Assembly: GCF_005925345.1 (NCBI RefSeq)
Contig: NZ_SSHJ01000008.1
Location: 124,001 to 188,000, forward strand
Origin: Pedobacter ureilyticus
GTDB lineage: Bacteria > Bacteroidota > Bacteroidia > Sphingobacteriales > Sphingobacteriaceae
Reading direction: 5' to 3'
Length of the DNA stretch: 64,000 bases
A model generated the notes under the pieces. It made no database searches. It worked only from the letters and a program-made list of their open reading frames with translations, and was not told where the DNA came from. Shown here piece by piece: positions 53,801 to 61,645 of the stretch. The first letter of the stretch is position 1. Every line of letters begins with the position of its first letter. Position numbers and translations under genes: made by a program.

Positions 53801-55029
53801 TGAAAAAATTGAAGTAAATCGTTACTGTTAGATAGCCTAGCCCCCGGCGGGATGGTCGCTAATAAATTATTCGATTGCGTAGGGAAGGTACTGTTATTGA
53901 AGCCTGAAGGTAAACTATCCGTTCTGGTACGGGTAAAATTGGGGTTATAAGGTGCGTACTCGGCCAAGTCTGCAAAACCGATCACATCTCTCGAGTCGGT
54001 AGTGTTGCCTGTTTTATTGGTAATCCAAACCTCAACCTTGGTAATATTTACCGGCGATAGTACTGTTGGAGGCGTTCTTTGTGCTCTATTGTATTGATCT
54101 CTAAAATACTGCGCCAAGAAATAGTGTTTGTTGGCTTCGTACTCGCTACCACTAATACGGTACTCGCTCTGTTGTGCCCCATTGCTAATTTCTATCTGTT
54201 TAGATTGAGATTTTTGCTGTGTAAAAACGGTAGTTAAACCCAGCTTACCAAATTGCAACTGCGTTTTAATACCGAACAAGGCTTGTGTACCTGTAATTAA
54301 CGACGTATTTAAAGGCAAACTCACGTTACCGGCTTCAATTTTTCTGATGATGTCATCAGGACCGCCAGTGTAATCTAGCTTAATCTGGTTCTCAAAATCA
54401 AACTGCGCCTCGGTATTGTAATTCATCTTGATTTTCATCTTGGTACCAATGTTACCCACCACATCCATTTGGATACGTTGCGTAAAATCAAAATTGCTTT
54501 GAACCCGTTGACGTTCGTTAAACAAGGGATTTTCGTTCTTATTTATACGACCTAAGAAAGTAAGTTCTGCCTCGCCGCTTGGCTGTATATCTATAGTGGT
54601 ACCACCAAAAATCTTTTCAAAAACACGACTGTTAATCTTTACCTCCGGAATAACACCCGTTTTACGGATATCATCAATTTCTTGGTTAGAAAACAAGCGC
54701 CAGTTCTCACGCTTAATGTCGCTATTAACCATGCGCAAATACTGTTCTACGGTAAGGTATTGAGGTGGCGTGTACAACTTATCGCCAATGCGCTCGGTAA
54801 TTACATAACGGTTATTGGTGGCATCATACTCTACCTCACGTTTGATGTTTTCGGGAAGTTTAAAAAATGGATTGCTGTAGTTGCGCAACCCCATCCATTG
54901 TTTTTCTTGTAGGTTAAATGTGTTCTTCGCAGAGTCTATCCTAGATCCTACACTGTTTATTTGTGAGAACGATTTTTTGCCTAAGCATAGGCCTACCAAT
55001 AAAACAAAATAGGTAAGTTTGTTTTTCAA
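47863..55029 (-). CDS. sprA: SprA, outer-membrane translocon of the type 9 secretion system
   Basis: 2388 residues, the largest gene here. Signal peptide (cleavage near SFSQ), then the SprA/Sov layout: an early region QWMGLRNYSNPFFKLPENIK, LGRINKNENPLFNERQR, QIKLDYTGGPDDIIRKIEAGN, a central NMGGSKGGTSYIDDFEASRS segment, and a very long series of barrel strands up to the C-terminus. SprA forms the 36-strand outer-membrane pore that exports proteins with T9SS C-terminal signals. It needs partners such as SprE, SprT and GldKLMN, not in this window. It lies between ruvA (10-base gap) and gcvH, an arrangement found widely in Bacteroidota. Confidence 0.96.
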   Translation of the reverse strand: MKNKLTYFVLLVGLCLGKKSFSQINSVGSRIDSAKNTFNLQEKQWMGLRNYSNPFFKLPENIKREVEYDATNNRYVITERIGDKLYTPPQYLTVEQYLRMVNSDIKRENWRLFSNQEIDDIRKTGVIPEVKINSRVFEKIFGGTTIDIQPSGEAELTFLGRINKNENPLFNERQRVQSNFDFTQRIQMDVVGNIGTKMKIKMNYNTEAQFDFENQIKLDYTGGPDDIIRKIEAGNVSLPLNTSLITGTQALFGIKTQLQFGKLGLTTVFTQQKSQSKQIEISNGAQQSEYRISGSEYEANKHYFLAQYFRDQYNRAQRTPPTVLSPVNITKVEVWITNKTGNTTDSRDVIGFADLAEYAPYNPNFTRTRTDSLPSGFNNSTFPTQSNNLLATIPPGARLSNSNDLLQFFQGSGSTDNFAKITYARKLTDREFTMHPQLGYISLNVQLNTDELLAVAYRYTYNGQEFQVGEFSTDVPFDQATPNVLFAKLLKNETTKPNLPIWDLMMKNIYNIGGYQISNQNFKLDIFRIDETAGVERAVITEGARTTNKIWLQAVALDRLNQQKERKPDGVFDFEAQSSPFASSQSNIGTTNNPTFGTGTSATSLTNTISGYVTIDPQNGRIIFPVIEPFGKDLAGQFVSTETNLIDKYTYPQLYDSTKVVAQQNFPGKDRYLIKGHYQSEISSEFSLNAINVPEGSVKVFMGSIPLVEGNDYTVDYMSGRVKILNTALLSSGQSIRISTENNELFGLQQRSLFGLRGDYRVNNKLNIGGTFMNLTERPITPKVNFGEEPISNSIWGMDVNYTSSSRFLTKLVDKLPLISTKEKSNITFYGEFAQLVPGHPSALNMGGSKGGTSYIDDFEASRSVIDLKSAIAWQISGTPQLFPEGSPALTPSLSYGYNRAKIAFYNIDPLFYGRGGQGQIPAGLRNDKNELSNHYVREVLETEVFPFKQISTGQAITLQTLDLAYYPMIRGPYNFTTTGFNADGTLQNPRSRWGGLMRRVDVNDFEANNIEYVELWMMDPFMYKPGSQGGDLYFNIGNISEDILKDGRKSIENGLPAGDDPTKYDETIWGRVAKLQPVVQVFDNDPNVRRAQDVGLDGLSNSNERAKFQNEINQIKALLNPDAAVAFENDPSSDDYAYFRGGALDQENAGILKRYMNFNGLEGNSKTSQQSQQELGLENSASTALPDGEDVNRDNNMTQSDEYFQYKVSIRPGDLQVGQGFVTDKVVSSVKLANGQTQNATWYQIRIPLAQYERAMGGIQDFKSIRFVRMFMTDFADTAVLRFAKIQFVRGEWRQYNAKNESNKVIADPSLGLTPPADNSILELGTVNIEENGRRTPIPYVVPPGIERERDFSNYRGDTRQNEQSLSLIVKDLRDGYGRAAFKTGINDFRSYKRLEMYVHLEGDGIHALENNDLSAFLRIGTDNDDNYYEYNKPLRVTQAGTSDPYAIWPEDNKLDIELELFQKAKIARNNARLGAGPWPINQPFRYSDGVNTIIVKGQPDMSKVRVYMLGVKNPLRGATGSPTDDDGLAKYAQVWFNELRLTEFDERGGWAATARMSMKLADFADVNVSGTRSTVGFGSIDSKVSERSRADHTAFDISSNMELGKFLPKTSGVKVPMFVSYSKQVATPQFDPRTPDIELSKALDAANKAQRDSILNFAQDYTTRSSLAFTNVRKDRVKEDAKVRLWDIENFNISYAQSKLSHRDFINQSTIQNTYKASLAYNYSYNSKSYQPFDKLIKSNTLKLLKDFNFSLLPNAINFRIDFDRFYSENTLRNNDPNNYIPINTTFNKNFQVTRVYGIAWDLTKSLSLDFDATNYSIIDEPEGRINGLKRDTLWNNLKSLGRTTDYNHSLNVRYNWPINKIPGMDWMTVATTYGTTFTWQTEALSTLNDPTIDLGNTIQNSRTIQVNPTLNMASLYNKFGFIRRTLNNRDTVFKFSNFMVGLLTSIKNVNVAFTQTKGTFLPGYLPKTKFFGIDDVSGAPGLGFVFGSQRDIRLMAVNNGWITTDENQMQLYVNTLREDFQLTSTIEPLKDLKVTLTASKNRTLNYSTNFKYDVPSGGFTNLSPNTTGDYSISTITFGTAFKDKSGSTLSGVFNEFMNNRSVISRRLGARNPNSGGVTAGYANGYDKSSQDVVVLSFLAAYTGKDANSSSLNALPKIPLPNWRLTYSGLTKYGFIADRFSEMSLRHGYRSVYSVNGFNSLLRYEEVDGFASSKDVNGNFLPLYQFAQVSIAEQFAPLVGIDTRLKNNMTLNFEINKTRLLGLSLSNSQLAHLSENNLVFGLGYRTTKFRFPFGLFKQLKMDNNMDFKLDISVRDNKTVIYRADIVEAEVSSGAKNITLRPSVDYVLNQRFNVRLFYDSNITKPYTSQSFNTSFSNFGFSLRATLN

Positions 55030-55039
55030 TCTGGTTTAT

Positions 55040-55624
55040 TTATAAATTCTTCAAAGCTTGTTTGATCATTTGCTCTACAGTTAGCTCACCTTCGGCTTTT
55101 TTAAGCACATTTTCTAATGCTTTTTCTGCCACCTGCTTGCCAAAGCCAAGCATGATCAAAGCAGATAACGCTTCATCTTTAATTGTATTGTGAATAGGCA
55201 TCGAAATTAATGATTCTATGCCTTCTTTTTTCAATTTATCTTGTAGCTCTAACACAATTCGTTGTGCAGATTTAGCGCCTATTCCTTTTATTTTTTGAAT
55301 CAAGGCTACATCGGCGTTTACAATTGCTTGTTGTATTTCTGCTGGCGTTATAGAAGAGAGCATCATGCGGCAGGTGGTTGGACCAATGCCCGAAACCGAA
55401 ATTAAATGCAGGAACAACTTACGTTCTCCTTCGTCTGCAAAACCATAAAGTGTATGCGCATCTTCTTTTACATGCAGCCAAGTGTAGATCTTGCATCGCT
55501 CTGCGCTACCTAATGCAGCGTAAGTATTAAGCGATATATGGATTTGATAACCCACACCGCCCGTTTCTACAACAATGTAGGTTGGGCATTTAAACGTAAG
55601 CTTACCATCAATATACGCGTACAT
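55040..55624 (-). CDS. ruvA: Holliday junction branch-migration protein RuvA
   Basis: 194 residues: N-terminal OB fold (MYAYIDGKLTFKCPTYIVVETGGVGYQIHIS), two helix-hairpin-helix motifs (LISVSGIGPTTCRMML and IQKIKGIGAKSAQRIVLEL), and the C-terminal RuvB-binding domain. It binds four-way junctions as a tetramer and directs RuvB. It is upstream of sprA by 10 bases, so the two may share a transcript. Confidence 0.96.
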   Translation of the reverse strand: MYAYIDGKLTFKCPTYIVVETGGVGYQIHISLNTYAALGSAERCKIYTWLHVKEDAHTLYGFADEGERKLFLHLISVSGIGPTTCRMMLSSITPAEIQQAIVNADVALIQKIKGIGAKSAQRIVLELQDKLKKEGIESLISMPIHNTIKDEALSALIMLGFGKQVAEKALENVLKKAEGELTVEQMIKQALKNL

Positions 55625-55633
55625 ATTTTTAAG

Positions 55634-55661
55634 TTATAAGTAAAAAATCAAAAGTCAAAAA
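55634..55661. repeat. four 7-nt repeats upstream of ruvA
   Basis: Units TTATAAG, TAAAAAA, TCAAAAG, TCAAAAA in phase; less regular than other arrays. Located between the terminator of maeB and the ruvA start. Confidence 0.5.
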
Positions 55662-55694
55662 AGATTTTCAGTTTTTAAACACAAGTGTTAATAA

Positions 55695-55730
55695 AACACT
55701 TTAGGCGAGTGCAATTACACTCGCCTAAAG
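55695..55730 (-). terminator. terminator of maeB
   Basis: Perfect 13-bp stem ctttaggcgagtg/cactcgcctaaag (55699-55711 with 55718-55730), 6-nt loop, followed on minus by TGTTTTATT. Ends about 55 bases after the maeB stop. Confidence 0.8.
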
Positions 55731-55785
55731 CTACATAGCTAACGTAGCGTTTAATGCTAAATTAACCAGATTTTTATTTTTATGG

Positions 55786-58095
55786 CTATTTCTTTTTAAA
55801 TAAACCTTTTTTTCTCGGTCCTGCCTCTTCCTCTTTGGCTTGTACATCTAGCACTGCAATGGTTACCATGTTTACAATTTCCCTCACCGAGCTGCCTAAC
55901 TGCACAATATGAACCGGTTTTTTCAACCCTAAAAGGATTGGGCCAACTGCTTCGGCGCCGCCAAGCTCTTGCAATAATTTATAAGCAATGTTACCCGACT
56001 CTAAGTTAGGAAATATTAGCGTATTTGCCGGCGCACCTGCTAAACTACTAAAAGGAAAGTTATCTTTCAACATGGCACTGTTAATTGCAAAATTTCCTTG
56101 CATTTCGCCATCTACAATAATATCTGGGTACTTTTCATGAAGAATTTTAACTGCCTTTCTAGTTTTTTCGGGCACAATGCCCTCGTTAGAACCAAAGTTA
56201 GAGTAAGAGAGCACCGCAATACGTGGCGTAATATTAAATTTCCTAACTGATTTTTCTAACAACAATGCAACATCTACCAACTCTTCCGCTGTTGGATCTA
56301 CATTAACGGTCGTATCTCCAAAGAAAACCGGACCTTTTTCGGTCATCATCATATACATACCCGCCACTCGGCTTACACCTTCTTCTGTACCAATAATTTG
56401 CAAAGCTGGTTTAATGGTAGTAGCATAGTTTTTGGTTAAACCGGAAATCATGGCATCGGCTTCGCCAAATTCTACCATCGAAGAGCCGAAGTAGTTCCTG
56501 TCTCGCATCATTTTTGCTGCTTCGGCTACAGAAGTTACTCCGCGTCTTTGCCTTTTTTCGTATAATGATTGTGCATATTTCTTAGTTCTTTCTGGCTCTA
56601 AAGCCGGATCTATAATTTGCACACCATCTAATTCTAAAGCACTTTCTTCTATAATTTGCTGGATTTTCTCTTTGTTACCCAATAAAATCGGTATAGCAAT
56701 GTTGTCTTCCTTCACAATTTGAGCGGCTTTTAAAATTTTATAGTTATCCGCCTCCGCAAAAACCACACGTTTAGGATCTGACTTTGCTTTATTAGTGATA
56801 GCACGCATAATGGCATCATCGGTGCCTAAACGTTTTCTCAACTCTTCTGCATAAGCATCCCAATCGGTAATGGTTTTACGAGCCACACCACTTTCAATAG
56901 CCGCTTTTGCCACCGCCATAGAAACGTTGGTCATCAAACGAAAATCCATTGGTTTTGGAATGATATATTCTTTACCAAACTTAATATTTTTAGCGTTATA
57001 CGCCATGTTTACTGCCTCTGGAACTGGCTTTTTAGCAAGCTCAGCAATGGCACGCACCGCGGCAATTTTCATTTCTTCGTTAATTGCAGTAGCTCTTACG
57101 TCTAAGGCACCTCTAAAAATATACGGAAAACCCAATACATTATTTACTTGGTTAGGATAATCTGACCGGCCAGTTGCCATAATGATATCCTTACGTGAAT
57201 TGATGGCTAAATCGTAGGCAATTTCTGGATTTGGATTGGCCATGGCCATTACGATTGGATTTTTCGCCATCGATTTTAGCATCTCTACAGAAACACAATC
57301 TGCCGAAGAAAGACCAATGAAAACATCCGAATCTTTCATCGCCTCTTCTAATGTATGCAGGTCTCTTTTAGTTACAAATTCAGCTTTGATTGGATCTATT
57401 TTCTCACGATCAGCACGGATCACACCGCTCCTGTCGCACATTACGATGTTTTCTTTTTTAGCTCCCAGCGCCACATACAAACGCGAACAAGAAATAGCCG
57501 CAGCGCCCGCACCATTCACCACAATCTTGATTTTGTCCATTTTCTTTTTCTGCAATTCACAAGCATTTAACAATGCCGCTGCAGAAATGATGGCTGTACC
57601 ATGTTGGTCATCGTGCATCACCGGGATGTTCATTTCTTCTTTAAGCCTGCGCTCAATTTCGAAACACTCTGGTGCTTTAATATCTTCTAAGTTAACGCCG
57701 CCAAAAGTTGGCTCTAAAGCTTTAACGATGTTTACAAACTCATCAACATTCTTGGTGTCTAATTCTAAGTCAAACACATCGATATCAGCAAAAATCTTAA
57801 ACAAAAGACCTTTACCCTCCATTACTGGTTTACCAGCCTCTGGACCAATATCGCCTAAGCCTAAAACAGCGGTACCATTACTAATTACGGCTACCAAATT
57901 ACCTTTTGCGGTGTATTTATATACATCGTCTTTATTGTCTGCAATTTTTAAACATGGCTCTGCTACTCCAGGAGAATAGGCCAATGTTAAATCACGTTGT
58001 GAAGAATATGGTTTGGTTGGGATTACTTCAATTTTTCCAGGTCTACCCTGCGAGTGGTAGTCCAAGGCATCTTGCTTTCTATTAATCTTGCTCAT
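55786..58095 (-). CDS. maeB: NADP-dependent malic enzyme with phosphotransacetylase-like domain
   Basis: 769 residues. Malic-enzyme part (1 to about 420): LTLAYSPGVAEPC, VLGLGDIGPEAGKPVMEGKG, MHDDQHGTAIISAAALLNA, and the Rossmann VVNGAGAAAISCSRLYV. C-terminal phosphotransacetylase-like part (about 430-760): RVVFAEADNYKILKAAQ, VDGEMQGNFAIN and SGNIAYKLLQELGGAEAVGP. It decarboxylates malate to pyruvate; the C-terminal domain in this family is usually regulatory. The tail is Lys-rich. Monocistronic, with its own terminator. Confidence 0.96.
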   Translation of the reverse strand: MSKINRKQDALDYHSQGRPGKIEVIPTKPYSSQRDLTLAYSPGVAEPCLKIADNKDDVYKYTAKGNLVAVISNGTAVLGLGDIGPEAGKPVMEGKGLLFKIFADIDVFDLELDTKNVDEFVNIVKALEPTFGGVNLEDIKAPECFEIERRLKEEMNIPVMHDDQHGTAIISAAALLNACELQKKKMDKIKIVVNGAGAAAISCSRLYVALGAKKENIVMCDRSGVIRADREKIDPIKAEFVTKRDLHTLEEAMKDSDVFIGLSSADCVSVEMLKSMAKNPIVMAMANPNPEIAYDLAINSRKDIIMATGRSDYPNQVNNVLGFPYIFRGALDVRATAINEEMKIAAVRAIAELAKKPVPEAVNMAYNAKNIKFGKEYIIPKPMDFRLMTNVSMAVAKAAIESGVARKTITDWDAYAEELRKRLGTDDAIMRAITNKAKSDPKRVVFAEADNYKILKAAQIVKEDNIAIPILLGNKEKIQQIIEESALELDGVQIIDPALEPERTKKYAQSLYEKRQRRGVTSVAEAAKMMRDRNYFGSSMVEFGEADAMISGLTKNYATTIKPALQIIGTEEGVSRVAGMYMMMTEKGPVFFGDTTVNVDPTAEELVDVALLLEKSVRKFNITPRIAVLSYSNFGSNEGIVPEKTRKAVKILHEKYPDIIVDGEMQGNFAINSAMLKDNFPFSSLAGAPANTLIFPNLESGNIAYKLLQELGGAEAVGPILLGLKKPVHIVQLGSSVREIVNMVTIAVLDVQAKEEEAGPRKKGLFKKK

Positions 58096-58117
58096 TTTTC
58101 AAATTATTTGTAACGGC

Positions 58118-58125
58118 CAAAGTTA
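58118..58125 (-). promoter_or_regulatory. TAnnTTTG box upstream of maeB
   Basis: On minus TAACTTTG, 22 bases before the maeB start; no TTG at 19-21 bases. Confidence 0.45.
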
Positions 58126-58280
58126 CAATCTTTTTTTAAGGATGCTGCGTTTTTATCAATCTGTATTGATTGGCAATAGGTTATGAATGTTTAGAAAATA
58201 GTCTGTAAAAATGACCAAAAGGACCGACAAAGATTTTTGAAAAGGTAATTATAGCTATTATTAATAGTTAGCCCCTCTTT

Positions 58281-58327
58281 CCGCTGTAGTCCCCGCTCGC
58301 TACGTCCACTCCGGGCTGCCGCTACAA
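58281..58327. repeat. G/C-rich intergenic repeat
   Basis: 47 bp markedly richer in G and C than the surroundings. Ends ccgctgtag and cgctacaa are nearly complementary (gctgtag/ctacaa), with an inner cccg ... cggg pairing and a centre gctcgctacgtcc. Looks like a REP-type dispersed element. Confidence 0.65.
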
Positions 58328-58444
58328 TAGGATTGACCCTTTGTTATTTCCAATGTAATAACCTATAAATTTATCCTTATAATGTGGGTTGTTACCAAGT
58401 ACTGATTTTTTTTGGTCAAGAAAAGATTAAATAAGAAGAACAAC

Positions 58445-59845
58445 CTACATCACCTTCAACACCATACCTTCAGTAATCTTTGCGGATTTTAAACCATTTG
58501 CCGCTTTTAAGCTGGCCACGGTAATACCAACAAATTTTTCGGCGATGCTAGATAAAGTATCACCTTGTTTCACTTTATAATTTACAAAACTAGCTTTGGC
58601 TTTTGGTGTAAACTTAGCTGGAACAGTGTCTCTGTAAATTTTTAGTTTCTGCCCCGGAATAATGGTTGTAACCTCTAATTTGTTCCAAACTTTTAAATCT
58701 TGTACCTCTACGCCGTATTTATTGGCAATGGCCGTTAAACTTTGTCCGGGCGTTACTTTATGCACTAATGTTTTGGTTTGGGCGGCTTCCTTTTTAGGTA
58801 ATGCTTTTTTACGTAAATCCCTCACATCATCTGTTGATGCCAATATAATTTCCCTATCAACGTCAATATCATTATTCAAAACAGTAAAAAGAGACTCGTA
58901 AAACTGGTGGTCTGGTCTTGGTATTACGATTCGTTTGGGCGAAATATCCGTTCCATTTACAATCTTCTTTTTATAGCTTGGATTTAAGGCTATTAATGTT
59001 TCCTCTTTATGGTCAATGGCATTGGCAACATCGGCCAGTGCTACAAAATTTCTAACCTGTACCGTATCTGTTTTAAAAGCAAATGCATTAGGCTTAGCCA
59101 CAATTTGATGGCTAGGTGCGTATTTCATTACATATACTGCTGCAATAAAGGCTGGTACATAATTACTGGTTTCTTTCGGCAAAAACTTTCTGATGTCCCA
59201 AAAATTACGGGAACCCGCTTTCAGTATTGCCCTATTCACGTTGCCTTTGCCACAATTGTAGGCGGCAATGGCCAATAGCCAATCGCCTAGCTCTTCGTAA
59301 GCATCGCGAAAATACGCTGCAGCAGCATAACTTGCTTGTATGGGGTCTTTGCGCTCATCTACAAAGTTATCCATATTTAAGCCGTATGCTTTTGCCGTAC
59401 CAAACATAAACTGCCATAAACCCGTAGCGCCAACCCTAGAAACCGCATGTGGATTTAAAGACGACTCGACAATAGATAAATACTTGATTTCTGTTGGAAT
59501 GTTGTAAGATTTCAGTGCTTTTTCAAAAATGGGAAAATAGTATGAAGAAAGGCCAAGCATATCGCCATACATCGCTCTGCGCTTTACATAAATATCGATA
59601 TAGCTTTGAACATACTCATTATAGTCTAACGGAACAGTTTGTTGTATAGAATCTAAGCGCATTTTATATAACAATTGTTGTCCAAACAGTAAGGGCTGCT
59701 CAATGGCAGGAACGGCTACAGTATCTGTCGGCGGTGCTGTAGTTAGCCGTTTTAAGATCGTATCTACTTGAATTTTACTCGTAACTTGCGCTAAAGTGCT
59801 AAAAGCAATCGCAAAACTCAAAACAGTAAGTATCAATTTCCTCAT
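58445..59845 (-). CDS. lytic transglycosylase with two LysM domains (MltD-like)
   Basis: 466 residues: signal peptide (cleavage near TLAQ), a helical linker, an SLT domain with the catalytic Glu in YLSIVESSLNPHAVSRVGAT (about residue 129) and the conserved GLWQFM and AYNCGKGNVNRA, then two LysM motifs (about 366-410 and 423-466; HKVTPGQSLTAIANKYGV and YKVKQGDTLSSIAEKFVG). It cleaves peptidoglycan to anhydro-muropeptides in the periplasm. It follows gatA on the same strand behind a palindromic repeat. Confidence 0.93.
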   Translation of the reverse strand: MRKLILTVLSFAIAFSTLAQVTSKIQVDTILKRLTTAPPTDTVAVPAIEQPLLFGQQLLYKMRLDSIQQTVPLDYNEYVQSYIDIYVKRRAMYGDMLGLSSYYFPIFEKALKSYNIPTEIKYLSIVESSLNPHAVSRVGATGLWQFMFGTAKAYGLNMDNFVDERKDPIQASYAAAAYFRDAYEELGDWLLAIAAYNCGKGNVNRAILKAGSRNFWDIRKFLPKETSNYVPAFIAAVYVMKYAPSHQIVAKPNAFAFKTDTVQVRNFVALADVANAIDHKEETLIALNPSYKKKIVNGTDISPKRIVIPRPDHQFYESLFTVLNNDIDVDREIILASTDDVRDLRKKALPKKEAAQTKTLVHKVTPGQSLTAIANKYGVEVQDLKVWNKLEVTTIIPGQKLKIYRDTVPAKFTPKAKASFVNYKVKQGDTLSSIAEKFVGITVASLKAANGLKSAKITEGMVLKVM

Positions 59846-59860
59846 AGGCTAAAATTTCTC

Positions 59861-59969
59861 GTCATTTCGATAACGCAGGAGGAGAAATCTAGAGCCAAAG
59901 CACTTAGAAAACAGATTTAACCTCGTTGATTTTCAATTCTCTCTACGTTATACTTCGTTCGAAATGACG
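59861..59969. repeat. palindromic dispersed repeat overlapping the 3' end of gatA
   Basis: 109-bp element with ends cgtcatttcg/cgaaatgacg and inner ggagaaatct. Its right 22 bases lie inside gatA and encode its last residues (NVISNEV) and stop. Confidence 0.85.
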
Positions 59970-61393
59970 TTAGAGTTTAAAAAACTATATGATAAATTGA
60001 GCAAAGCTTGCTCGTTAAAATGTTTGGTCATTAATTGCATACTTAACGGCAAACCCGCTTGGTTATTGCCTAAGGGTAAAGCTACTGCCGGAATACCTGC
60101 TAAAGATGCCAATACGGTATAAATATCTGCCATGTACATTACCAAGGGGTCTTGCACATTTTCACCAATTTTAAAAGCTGGGGTGGGTGCCACTGGACTA
60201 ATTAAAACATCATTGTCTTTTAACAAAGCTTCTACTCGCTCCCTAATTAATCGACGAACCTTTTGTGCTTTTTGATAATAAGCATCATAATATCCGGCGC
60301 TTAACACAAAAGCACCTAACATGATACGCCGCTTAACTTCTTCTCCAAAACCTTCGGCTCTTGAGCTTTTGTACAGTTGGTTTAGGCTTTGTGCTTGCGT
60401 GTTACGGTATCCATAATGTACGCCATCGTAACGCGACAGGTTTGACGAGGCTTCGGCTGTAGTGAGAATATAGTAGGTTGGCACTAAATACTCCAACAAA
60501 TCGAAAGAAACATAAGTTACTTCGTGACCAGCAGCCTTAAATTTATCGAGCGCCAACAGAATGGCTGTTTTAGTTTCAGGATCTAGCGCTTCACTTTCTA
60601 TCGTTTCTTTTAGTACAGCTATTCTGAGATTTGGGATTTGAGATTTGAGATTTGAGCTGTAAGACGGCACTGGTTGTTGCGAAACTGTACTATCGTTTTC
60701 ATCGGCGCCGGCCAGCACTTCTAACAGTAAAGCGGCATCAGTAACCGATGAAGTTAGTGTACCCACCTGATCAAAAGAAGAAGCATAAGCAATTACACCA
60801 TAGCGAGAAATGCGCCCGTAAGTTGGCTTAAAACCAATGTTGCCACAAAATGCCGCAGGTTGGCGAACTGAACCACCTGTATCGGTACCTAAAGCCGCTA
60901 GACATAGATCTGCCTGCACGGCAACTGCCGAACCTCCAGATGAACCACCTGCAACACGCTCTTCATCGGCTGCATTTTTTACCGTACCGAAATATGAAGT
61001 TTCGTTAGAACCGCCCATGGCAAACTCATCGCAATTTAAACGGCCAATAATAATGGCATCTTCGGCAAGCAAACGCTTAACTACCGTAGAGGAGTAGGGA
61101 GAAACGAAACCATCTAACATTTTAGAAGAAGCAGTTACCACATGGCCCTCGTAGCAAATATTATCTTTAATCCCGATAACCATGCCCGCCAATTTACCTG
61201 CCGAACCGTGATCAAGTTTAGCTTGAATTTCTTCAGCTTGCTTTTTTGCAGAATCAAAAAACACCTCATTAAATGCATTGAGGTGTTGATGCTTTTCTAT
61301 TTGCTGAAAATAGTAAGTAATAAGTTCTTTTAAAGTAAGCTGCTTTTGCGCAAGTTCTCCCTGTATCTCTGTTAAAGAGCTGTATTTCTTCAA
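59948..61393 (-). CDS. gatA: Asp-tRNA(Asn)/Glu-tRNA(Gln) amidotransferase subunit A
   Basis: 481 residues of the amidase-signature family: catalytic Lys in GIKDNICYEG (about 76), cis-Ser and nucleophile Ser in AGGSSGGSAVAVQ and GTDTGGSVRQPAAFCG. With GatB and GatC it transamidates misacylated tRNA; gatB and gatC are not adjacent. Two segments are made from repeats: SSNLKSQIPNLR (residues about 248-259), encoded by four TGRGATT heptamers, and the C-terminal tail. Next gene upstream is a TatA-like gene. Confidence 0.96.
   Translation of the reverse strand: MKKYSSLTEIQGELAQKQLTLKELITYYFQQIEKHQHLNAFNEVFFDSAKKQAEEIQAKLDHGSAGKLAGMVIGIKDNICYEGHVVTASSKMLDGFVSPYSSTVVKRLLAEDAIIIGRLNCDEFAMGGSNETSYFGTVKNAADEERVAGGSSGGSAVAVQADLCLAALGTDTGGSVRQPAAFCGNIGFKPTYGRISRYGVIAYASSFDQVGTLTSSVTDAALLLEVLAGADENDSTVSQQPVPSYSSNLKSQIPNLRIAVLKETIESEALDPETKTAILLALDKFKAAGHEVTYVSFDLLEYLVPTYYILTTAEASSNLSRYDGVHYGYRNTQAQSLNQLYKSSRAEGFGEEVKRRIMLGAFVLSAGYYDAYYQKAQKVRRLIRERVEALLKDNDVLISPVAPTPAFKIGENVQDPLVMYMADIYTVLASLAGIPAVALPLGNNQAGLPLSMQLMTKHFNEQALLNLSYSFLNSNVISNEV
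60625..60652. repeat. four tandem 7-nt repeats inside gatA
   Basis: Units TGAGATT, TGGGATT, TGAGATT, TGAGATT in exact phase (plus strand); a fifth partial unit follows. Encodes part of SNLKSQIPNL on the minus strand. Confidence 0.88.
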
Positions 61394-61424
61394 AATCTAA
61401 ACTTAAAGCGTTTGTAAATACGGT

Positions 61425-61619
61425 TTATTGAGGCTTGTTGGTGTTATCGGTGGTAGTAGAATCAACTCCGTCTTTACCATCTTTAAATTCCTTCATTCCT
61501 TTACCTAAGCCACGCATTAATTCTGGAATTTTTTTACCTCCAAAAAGTAATAAAAGTGCTACTACGATTAGAACGATTTCCATTGTGCCTAACGCAGCTA
61601 GTAGTGGTGTTTGTAACAT
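61425..61619 (-). CDS. tatA: twin-arginine translocase TatA-like protein (short copy)
   Basis: 64 residues: short N-terminal membrane helix ([20 protein letters not shown]), then an amphipathic helix with [13 protein letters not shown], the TatA signature. TatA oligomers form the pore for folded Tat substrates. It lies 26 bases after a longer TatA/B-like gene. Confidence 0.92.
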   Translation of the reverse strand: MLQTPLLAALGTMEIVLIVVALLLLFGGKKIPELMRGLGKGMKEFKDGKDGVDSTTTDNTNKPQ

Positions 61620-61645
61620 GATTGTTGTTTTATATTTCCTATTTC

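Larger units (their letters stand above)
58096..58444. other. 349-bp gap holding the maeB promoter and a G/C-rich repeat
   Basis: Apart from the maeB box and the element at 58281-58327 I see no gene, terminator or tRNA. It is the 3' flank of the lytic transglycosylase gene; no clean T-run terminator for it is visible. Confidence 0.5.

Noticed and set aside
57236..57979. 247-codon open frame on the plus strand opposite maeB
   Set aside because: Lies wholly inside a well-conserved gene in the other strand; its residues (Ser/Thr/Ile-rich) show no family.
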